15,314 nucleotides of DNA from an uncultured Collinsella sp. (GTDB taxonomy: Bacteria > Actinomycetota > Coriobacteriia > Coriobacteriales > Coriobacteriaceae), in contig CABQXG010000009.1 of assembly GCA_902468045.1 (NCBI GenBank), positions 1 to 15,314 of the forward strand, given 5' to 3'. Below are positions 6,888 through 15,314 of the stretch, in pieces (position 1 is the first letter of the stretch; the number at the start of each line of letters is the position of its first letter). Both the position numbers and the translations under genes were made by a program. Below the pieces are notes generated by a model. It was not told where the DNA came from, did no database searches, and saw only the letters and a list, made by a program, of their open reading frames with translations.

Positions 6888-7583
6888 ATGGACGAGAAGA
6901 ACGAAGAGCTCGTGGACGCGCAGATCGTCGAAGAGGACAGCCGCGTGTATGGGCACGCCGAGGGCGAGCCTGGTGGCGAGGTCGCTGACGAGCCGGCGCT
7001 GGTGCTGGGCGATAACGACCCGCACGATGCCGAGCTGCACGAGAAGATTCTTTCGGAGGAGTGCGCCTGGAAGGGCAAGATCCTTGACGTCCACCGTCTT
7101 GAGGTTGAGCTGCCCAACGGTCGCCGCAGCGCCCGCGATATCGTTCGCCATCCGGGTGCGGCGGCTGTTGTGGCACTGACCGAGAGCGGCAAGATCGTAC
7201 TGGTGCGTCAGTACCGCACCGCCATCGACCGCGTGACGGTCGAGATTCCCGCCGGCAAGCTCGATCCAGGCGAGGACCCGCTCGATTGCGCCAAGCGCGA
7301 ACTGCACGAGGAGACGGGCTTTAGGGCTGGTCGTATTCGCTTTTTGACGTCGATTGTCACGTCCTGCGGTTTTTGCGATGAGATTATCCACATCTACTTG
7401 GCTACCAAGCTCGAGTTTGATGCGCCCAACCCCGATGATGACGAGTTTGTCAACGTGGACCTGGTGCCGCTGCACGAGCTGATCGACGCCGTACTCGACG
7501 GCAAGATCGAAGACGCCAAGACCGTCGTGGGCGCCTTGGCCTGCGACAGCATCGCACACCGCCTTGGGGGCACGGAGCTTTAA
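6888..7583 (+). CDS. Nudix hydrolase, ADP-ribose pyrophosphatase type
   Basis: The 231-residue product carries a perfect Nudix box at residues 123-145, G-x5-E-x7-REL-x-EE-x-GF (GKLDPGEDPLDCAKRELHEE and on), which binds the metal used to cleave nucleoside diphosphate derivatives. Upstream sequence of the NudF/ADP-ribose pyrophosphatase type is present (VRQYRTAIDRVTVEIPAGKL). The substrate is inferred from that resemblance and is not certain. The first 60 residues are an acidic, low-complexity extension (EE, GEPGGEVADEPA) before the fold begins near CAWKGKILDVHRLEVELPNG. The ATG at 6888 is preferred over 6879 because GAGAGGA (6872-6878) directly abuts the earlier one. It lies 21 bases after purD and is probably co-transcribed with it. 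Confidence 0.9.
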   Translation: MDEKNEELVDAQIVEEDSRVYGHAEGEPGGEVADEPALVLGDNDPHDAELHEKILSEECAWKGKILDVHRLEVELPNGRRSARDIVRHPGAAAVVALTESGKIVLVRQYRTAIDRVTVEIPAGKLDPGEDPLDCAKRELHEETGFRAGRIRFLTSIVTSCGFCDEIIHIYLATKLEFDAPNPDDDEFVNVDLVPLHELIDAVLDGKIEDAKTVVGALACDSIAHRLGGTEL

Positions 7584-7595
7584 CGAGTGGGGATA

Positions 7596-7634
7596 GCCCT
7601 GGGACAAGTACTACTGATTGCTTTGTCCCAGGGC
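7596..7634 (+). terminator. Long hairpin after the Nudix gene, possible terminator
   Basis: GCCCTGGGACAA (7596-7607) and TTGTCCCAGGGC (7623-7634) form a perfect 12-bp stem around a 15-base loop. It lies between the Nudix stop codon and the exporter gene, where a transcription unit would be expected to end. The following sequence CTTACGTTGCTGATATTTC has no uninterrupted T-run, so termination is less certain than at the other terminators here. It could instead be an operator palindrome for the ABC transporter gene or an mRNA-stabilising hairpin. Confidence 0.45.
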
Positions 7635-7665
7635 CTTACGTTGCTGATATTTCTTTGAGGATCAC

Positions 7666-9438
7666 ATGCTGAAGAGGTTTCTTTCGTATTACGAGCCCCA
7701 GATGGGGCTTTTTGTTGCTGATACTGTTTGTGCTCTGGTGCTTGCCGCCATTGACCTTGCTTTTCCTATTATTCTGCGTAATTTGACCGGTGGGCTATTT
7801 ACTCAGGGTCAGGCTGCCATTATGCAGGCGCTCGGCATGATCGCGGTGGGCTTGGTGCTGATGTATGCCGTCCGCTGCGCCTGCCGCTACTTTGTGAGCT
7901 ATTGGGGCCACGTGATGGGCGCGCGCATGGAGTCCAAAATGCGCGAGGACCTGTTCGACCAGTATGAGCGCTTTAGCTTTGCGTACTTCGACCGCAACAG
8001 CTCGGGTGACATGATGAGCCGCGTGGTCAACGACCTGTTCGATATCTGCGAGGCGGCGCATCACGTACCCGAGTGGATCATCATCTGCGGTATCGAGATT
8101 ATCGGCTCGTTTGTGATCCTCTTTACCATCGCTCCGGTGCTGGCGCTTGCCATGGCCGTGGTGACGGCGGCGTTTGCGGTCGTCATGTTTTGGCAGAACA
8201 TGCGCATGCGCGAGGTCTTTTGCGAGAACCGCAAGAAGATCAGCGGCATTAATGCACAGCTGCAGGATTCTCTGGCGGGCATGCGCGTGGTCAAGAGCTT
8301 TGCCAACGAGGAGACCGAGCGTGCCAAGTTCCGTGCCTCTAACGACCGCTACCTTTTGTCCAAGGAGAACATGTATCACGCCATGGGCGTCTATACCGCG
8401 ACGTATGGCCTGCTCTCGGGTGTGCTCTATGTGATCGTGGTGCTGCTGGGCGGCTGGCTGGTCGCCAAGGGACAGCTGCAGGCGGTCGATATGGCGACCT
8501 TTGCACTCTATATTTCGCTGTTCTGCACGCCGCTTGAGACGCTCGTCAATTCGGCCGAAACGTATCAGAAGGCTATCGCCGGCTTTAAACGTATGGACGA
8601 GGTGCTCTCGACCGCGCCGGATATCCAGGACAAGCCGGGCGCTACGGATCTGCAGGTGACTGCTGGCGCCGTGGAGTATCACGACGTGTGCTTTAACTAC
8701 GAGGATGTCGAGCTGGGCGAGGGCTATGCCGACGAGCGTCCCGTTATCGACCATATGGACCTGTCCATCAAGCCCGGGCAGACCATCGCTTTGGTTGGCC
8801 CTTCGGGCGGCGGCAAGTCCACGACCTGTTCGCTGCTGCCGCGCTTTTATGACGTGGCTACCGGATCCATTAGCATCGACGGTCAGGACGTGCGCGATGT
8901 GACGCAGCAGAGCCTGCGCCGCGCCATCGGCCTGGTGCAGCAGGATGTCTATCTATTTGACGGTACGATTGGCGAGAACATCGCCTACGGCAAGCCGGGC
9001 GCTACGGCAGAAGAGATCGCCGAGGCCGCCCGTCGCGCCAACATCGATGCCTTTATCGAGTCGCTTCCGCAGGGCTACGACACCGTGGTGGGCGAGCGCG
9101 GCAGCCGTCTTTCGGGCGGACAGAAGCAGCGCGTTGCCATCGCGCGCGTGTTTCTCAAGAACCCCAAGATCCTGATTTTGGACGAGGCGACGAGTGCTTT
9201 GGATAACGAGAGCGAGGAGGCGGTGCAGGAGTCACTCGAAGAGCTGGCACGCGGCCGCACCACGATTATCATCGCCCACCGTCTTTCGACCATTAAGCAT
9301 GCCGATGAGATTGCGACCGTTGAGCATGGTCGCGTTGTGGAGCGTGGCACGCACGAGGAGCTTCTCGCCCGTGGCGGCACCTATGCCCGTTACTATCGAA
9401 TGCAGTTCGAAGGTGCGCGTGCGCACGAGCTCGACTGA
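7666..9438 (+). CDS. ABC transporter half-exporter, permease and ATPase in one chain
   Basis: The 590-residue product has an N-terminal membrane domain with about six helices (roughly residues 14-38, 55-75, 138-156, 158-176, 243-265 and 272-292). An ATPase domain follows: Walker A GPSGGGKST (378-386), Q-loop VQQDVYLF, signature LSGGQ (482-486), Walker B ILILDEATSALD with D506 and E507, and H-loop H538. This is the layout of MsbA/BmrA-type exporters, which act as dimers in the cytoplasmic membrane to push out lipids, drugs or peptides. The substrate cannot be told from sequence. No second half-transporter is adjacent, so a homodimer is the simplest reading. TTTGAGGA precedes the ATG closely. 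A single-pass membrane protein follows after 19 bases. Confidence 0.93.
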   Translation: MLKRFLSYYEPQMGLFVADTVCALVLAAIDLAFPIILRNLTGGLFTQGQAAIMQALGMIAVGLVLMYAVRCACRYFVSYWGHVMGARMESKMREDLFDQYERFSFAYFDRNSSGDMMSRVVNDLFDICEAAHHVPEWIIICGIEIIGSFVILFTIAPVLALAMAVVTAAFAVVMFWQNMRMREVFCENRKKISGINAQLQDSLAGMRVVKSFANEETERAKFRASNDRYLLSKENMYHAMGVYTATYGLLSGVLYVIVVLLGGWLVAKGQLQAVDMATFALYISLFCTPLETLVNSAETYQKAIAGFKRMDEVLSTAPDIQDKPGATDLQVTAGAVEYHDVCFNYEDVELGEGYADERPVIDHMDLSIKPGQTIALVGPSGGGKSTTCSLLPRFYDVATGSISIDGQDVRDVTQQSLRRAIGLVQQDVYLFDGTIGENIAYGKPGATAEEIAEAARRANIDAFIESLPQGYDTVVGERGSRLSGGQKQRVAIARVFLKNPKILILDEATSALDNESEEAVQESLEELARGRTTIIIAHRLSTIKHADEIATVEHGRVVERGTHEELLARGGTYARYYRMQFEGARAHELD

Positions 9439-9457
9439 TTGATATGACAGGAAGTTT

Positions 9458-10423
9458 ATGGCTGACAAGAACCCTTTGACTCCGGAAGAAGTGACGGAGT
9501 TATTCTCCGAAATCGATGCATCCGGCGTCTTGGATCCCACGCTCGCCAAAAAGCGTACCGAGCGCATGCGTGAGAAGGAGGCTGCGGCCAAGCGCGGTGA
9601 CAAAGCGGCGCTAGCGCAGCTGCGCAGCGAGGACCGCGCGAGCCAGGCAAAACATATCGACCCGCTGTCCGAGGACGATCCTTCGGGCTCGCAGGTGAGC
9701 CATACCATTACGAAGACCGCGATGGCCGTGGTCATCGGTATTTTGGTGCTGATCGTGGGCATGCAGATTGGCTACGGCGTGATGCGTCGTCTGAACACCG
9801 CCAACCTGTCCGAGAGCGTTTCGGTCGATACCGTTTCGACCGCGCTCAAGGGTGGACTTGAATGGGGCAACGGCTTTACGCAGTTCCCGCTCGACTTTAC
9901 CGTCGATGAAGCCGATGAGCGTACGGGCACGGTCGAGGTGACGGTGTTGGACACATCGTCTGCCAACGAGCTCGAGCTGCTGTCCAACGGGCAGATCCAG
10001 GCCGCGGCGCTTGCGACCAACGCGCTGCTCAACGACAAGATCGACCGCGTGGTGTATAACGTTCACGCCTATATCGACGAGGATAGCAACATTCAGCACG
10101 ATTCCTTCTTTGGCATGTTCCCCGCGCGGGGCCACCAGAGCGCCATTTTGACGTTCGTGTGGACCAAGAGCTCATCCAACGCCACGAGTATCGACTGGAA
10201 GATGCGCATCGTGAGTATGGATGACACCATCGCCGAGCGCATTCAGAAGCAGGTGAACTCGGTGTCGTCGTTGATTGAGGACCCGGTGGTGAGCCAGACC
10301 AAGATTGACGAGGAAAAGGCCGAGCGTGACCTGGAACATCGTCTGCATGGCCGCGAGATTTTCCGCGGCGGCAAGCCCGATCGCACACCGTCCGAACTGC
10401 TGGAGCAGGACAAGAAAAAATAA
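9458..10423 (+). CDS. Unrecognised single-pass membrane protein
   Basis: I do not recognise this 321-residue protein. Residues 1-85 are hydrophilic and highly charged, with a Lys/Arg/Glu-rich stretch (about 30-62) likely to be helical. Residues 86-108 form one hydrophobic segment (AMAVVIGILVLIVGMQIGYG), followed by Arg-Arg. The remaining 210 residues look like a folded domain with alternating beta-type sequence (FPLDFTVDEADE, GTVEVTVLD, SAILTFVW) and a charged C-terminal tail. There is no cleavable signal peptide, lipobox or known catalytic motif that I can see. AGGAAG (9450-9455) precedes the ATG. It follows the exporter gene by 19 bases and ends just before a terminator, so it probably shares that operon; a functional link is only inferred. 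Confidence 0.85.
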   Translation: MADKNPLTPEEVTELFSEIDASGVLDPTLAKKRTERMREKEAAAKRGDKAALAQLRSEDRASQAKHIDPLSEDDPSGSQVSHTITKTAMAVVIGILVLIVGMQIGYGVMRRLNTANLSESVSVDTVSTALKGGLEWGNGFTQFPLDFTVDEADERTGTVEVTVLDTSSANELELLSNGQIQAAALATNALLNDKIDRVVYNVHAYIDEDSNIQHDSFFGMFPARGHQSAILTFVWTKSSSNATSIDWKMRIVSMDDTIAERIQKQVNSVSSLIEDPVVSQTKIDEEKAERDLEHRLHGREIFRGGKPDRTPSELLEQDKKK

Positions 10424-10429
10424 GACGCC

Positions 10430-10470
10430 ATCATCCCGCGTGAGCCACAAGCCCCGCGGGATGATTTTTA
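10430..10470 (+). terminator. Intrinsic terminator before carA
   Basis: ATCATCCCGCG (10430-10440) pairs perfectly with CGCGGGATGAT (10455-10465) around a 14-base loop. The last stem T is followed by four more Ts. It lies seven bases after the membrane-protein stop codon and separates that unit from carAB. Confidence 0.88.
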
Positions 10471-10515
10471 ATCCTCGTCCTAGAAAAATCATTATGCATA
10501 GAAAGTCATAATTAT

Positions 10516-10540
10516 CATTTCGTAAACATTTCGATGAAAT
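10516..10540. repeat. Short direct and inverted repeats upstream of carA
   Basis: CATTTCG occurs twice (10516-10522 and 10527-10533) with an 11-base period, about one helical turn. The second copy is also part of an inverted repeat ATTTC-GAT-GAAAT (10528-10540). The whole 10480-10540 stretch is strongly AT-rich compared with its surroundings. Together these look like a possible repressor or activator site ahead of the carA promoter. An arginine repressor would be biologically reasonable for this gene, but the sequence does not clearly match an ArgR box. Confidence 0.35.
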
Positions 10541-10542
10541 TA

Positions 10543-10571
10543 ACGCCATGAGGCATGCTTACGGTTACAAT
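10543..10571 (+). promoter_or_regulatory. Candidate carAB promoter
   Basis: TACAAT (10566-10571) matches five of six -10 bases. The -35 position at 17-base spacing is ACGCCA (10543-10548), matching only three bases, so an activator or an alternative start is possible. A start near 10578 would give a leader of about 52 bases that contains the PyrR-type hairpin. Confidence 0.4.
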
Positions 10572-10592
10572 ACCGCGAGGCCTAACTACACA

Positions 10593-10625
10593 CCTTTAAG
10601 CCGGTCCTGTGAGACCGGGAAGGAG
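10593..10625 (+). promoter_or_regulatory. PyrR-binding hairpin overlapping the carA ribosome site
   Basis: The upper stem CCGGTC (10601-10606) pairs with GACCGG (10613-10618). The loop side reads UCCUGUGAG (10605-10613), an exact fit to the UCCNGNGAG core of the known PyrR-binding loop. Below it is a purine bulge AAG (10598-10600), then a lower stem CCTTT (10593-10597) with GAAGG (10619-10623). The lower stem includes part of the Shine-Dalgarno AAGGAG (10620-10625). No terminator or antiterminator follows. PyrR bound with UMP would therefore be expected to block ribosome entry, as described for mycobacterial pyr genes. The PyrR gene itself is not in this window. Confidence 0.85.
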
Positions 10626-10629
10626 AACT

Positions 10630-12069
10630 ATGGCGAACAACCATACCGCGGGCGCTGCCGCCCGCACCTTCGCGCCCAGCGAGCTTTGCCAGCGTATGCT
10701 GGCCAAAACCAGCAAGGGCACCTGTGGTCCCTGCATCCTGTATCTTGAGGATGGGACCATTTTTTATGGACGTGCATGCGGCGCCGAGGGCACCGCGACC
10801 GGCGAAGTCTGCTTCAACACCTCGCTCGAGGGTTACTTTGAGGTCATGACCGACCCGAGTTATGCCGGCCAAATCGTAACCATGACCTATCCGCAGATCG
10901 GCAATTACGGTATCGACGAGACCGACGTCCAGTCGGCCTTCCCCGGCGACGCCGTGCGCCATGCGAGCGCTCCGGCTATGCGCGGCATGATCGTTCGCGA
11001 CATGTGCGCCACGCCTTCTAACTGGCGCTCGGCCGTCAGCGTGCCGGAGTACCTGCGCGCTCACGGCATCGTCGCTATCGAGGGTGTCGATACCCGCGCC
11101 CTTGTGCGCCATCTGCGCGATAATGGTTCCAAGATGGGCATTATCTCGACCGAGATCTTCGACGTCGACGAGCTTGCCGAGCGTCTGGCCGCAGCGCCCA
11201 CGCTGGTAGGCGAGAACCTGGTCAAGACCGTGAGCTGCGCTGAGCCCCACGCCTTTGCCGCCGTCGACCTGCCTGCCACGCATGACTTTGCACTTGCGGC
11301 TGCCGCTCCTGCCCGTCACAAGGTGGTCGCCTACGACTGCGGTGTGAAGCGCGGTATTCTGGAGGGGCTGGTCCGCGCCGGCTGCGACCTTACCGTCGTG
11401 CCGTGGGACACGCCCGCGAGTGAGGTGCTCGACATGAATCCCGACGGTGTCTTTTTGTCCAATGGCCCCGGCGACCCCGACGCCGTGGTGGAGACCTACG
11501 AGCAGGTGCAGCAGCTGATCGGCAAGGTGCCGGTCTTTTGTATTTGTCTTGGGCACCAGATGATCAGCCTGGCCTGCGGCGCCCAGATGGAAAAGCTTAA
11601 GTTCGGTCACCGCGGTGGCAACCAGCCGGTCATGAACCTGGTGAGCCGCCGCGTGGAGATCACCGCGCAAAACCACGGCTTCGGCCTGCTGTTCCCCAGC
11701 CTGGGCAAGCTTGTCCCTGAGCTTTCCGGCGGCGAGACCGAGCATGCGGCCGATGGAGATCTGCGCGTCTGGGTGCGCCGCGGAATCGCGCCGGTCGTGA
11801 TGAACGAGCGCTTTGGTCGCATTCGCCTGACGCATGTGAACCTCAACGACGGCACCGCCGAGGGCATCCAGCTGCTCGACGCCCCGTGCTTCTCGGTCCA
11901 GTACCACCCCGAGGCCTCGCCTGGCCCCACCGATGCCCACTATCTCTTTACCGCCTTTACGCGACTCATGGACGGCGAGGAGAACTACCTGGACATCGAT
12001 ACCGCGAAGGACCGCCTTGCCGGCTGGAACTTTGCTGAGTCCGAGACCGCTGAGACCGAGGAGAACTAA
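10630..12069 (+). CDS. carA: Carbamoyl-phosphate synthetase small subunit, enlarged
   Basis: CarA releases ammonia from glutamine and passes it to CarB for carbamoyl phosphate synthesis. The N-terminal CarA domain starts near residue 35 ([37 protein letters not shown]). The class I glutamine amidotransferase domain has the nucleophile C306 in CLGHQ, and H426 and E428 in YHPEASPGP. The protein is 479 residues, about 100 longer than the 382-residue E. coli form. The extra length is a 33-residue N-terminal extension, about 36 added residues between NHGF (348-351) and the TH of THVNLNDGT, and an acidic C-terminal tail of nearly 30. The ATG at 10630 follows AAGGAG closely. carB starts one base after the stop codon, so the two are translated together. 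Confidence 0.96.
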   Translation: MANNHTAGAAARTFAPSELCQRMLAKTSKGTCGPCILYLEDGTIFYGRACGAEGTATGEVCFNTSLEGYFEVMTDPSYAGQIVTMTYPQIGNYGIDETDVQSAFPGDAVRHASAPAMRGMIVRDMCATPSNWRSAVSVPEYLRAHGIVAIEGVDTRALVRHLRDNGSKMGIISTEIFDVDELAERLAAAPTLVGENLVKTVSCAEPHAFAAVDLPATHDFALAAAAPARHKVVAYDCGVKRGILEGLVRAGCDLTVVPWDTPASEVLDMNPDGVFLSNGPGDPDAVVETYEQVQQLIGKVPVFCICLGHQMISLACGAQMEKLKFGHRGGNQPVMNLVSRRVEITAQNHGFGLLFPSLGKLVPELSGGETEHAADGDLRVWVRRGIAPVVMNERFGRIRLTHVNLNDGTAEGIQLLDAPCFSVQYHPEASPGPTDAHYLFTAFTRLMDGEENYLDIDTAKDRLAGWNFAESETAETEEN

Positions 12070-12070
12070 C

Positions 12071-15314
<3,244 letters not shown>

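Noticed and set aside
5652-7607. Long minus-strand open frame opposite purD and the Nudix gene
   Set aside because: Shadow of GC-rich codons. Both plus-strand genes have clear family motifs, and the minus product has none.
7623-7651. Promoter TTGTCC / 17 bases / GATATT before the exporter gene
   Set aside because: The spacing is ideal, but transcription would start at about 7658, inside the ribosome site. Both boxes match at only four of six bases.

Overview
The window is a housekeeping stretch of a high-GC bacterial chromosome. Codons favour G/C in the third position, the rpsF-ssb-rpsR-rplI genes are followed by dnaB and purA, and a PyrR-type RNA element overlaps the carA ribosome binding site. 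Together with the protein sequences this suggests an actinobacterium, most likely Coriobacteriia and Collinsella-like. That assignment rests on recognition, not on a search.

Layout. (1) 1-300, minus strand: two tRNA-Ser genes, anticodons GGA (upstream) and CGA (downstream). A good promoter precedes the pair, and each gene is followed by a hairpin terminator. (2) 297-778: a gene-free region of about 480 bases with a cluster of DnaA-box-like nonamers, a promoter and a leader hairpin before rpsF. (3) 779-2538: rpsF, ssb, rpsR and rplI (30S and 50S ribosomal proteins plus single-strand DNA-binding protein), ended by a strong intrinsic terminator. (4) 2692-4083: dnaB, the replicative helicase. (5) 4177-7583: purA, a disrupted purD and a Nudix hydrolase. 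A structured spacer lies between purA and purD. (6) 7666-10470: an ABC exporter half-transporter and an unrecognised single-pass membrane protein, closed by a terminator. (7) 10471-15314: carA and carB, the two subunits of carbamoyl-phosphate synthetase; carB runs off the end.

How the genes work together. ssb and dnaB act at the replication fork, and possible DnaA sites sit upstream of the ssb operon. purA and purD belong to purine synthesis. carAB feeds both pyrimidine and arginine synthesis, and its leader carries a hairpin matching the PyrR-binding consensus that would hide the Shine-Dalgarno sequence.

I see no phage, insertion sequence, CRISPR array or defence system and do not claim a new multi-gene system. 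The observations most worth a second look are the purD deletion and frameshift, the mutually exclusive hairpins between purA and purD, the PyrR element on carA, the DnaA-box cluster, the hairpin inside the ssb-rpsR spacer and the enlarged CarA.
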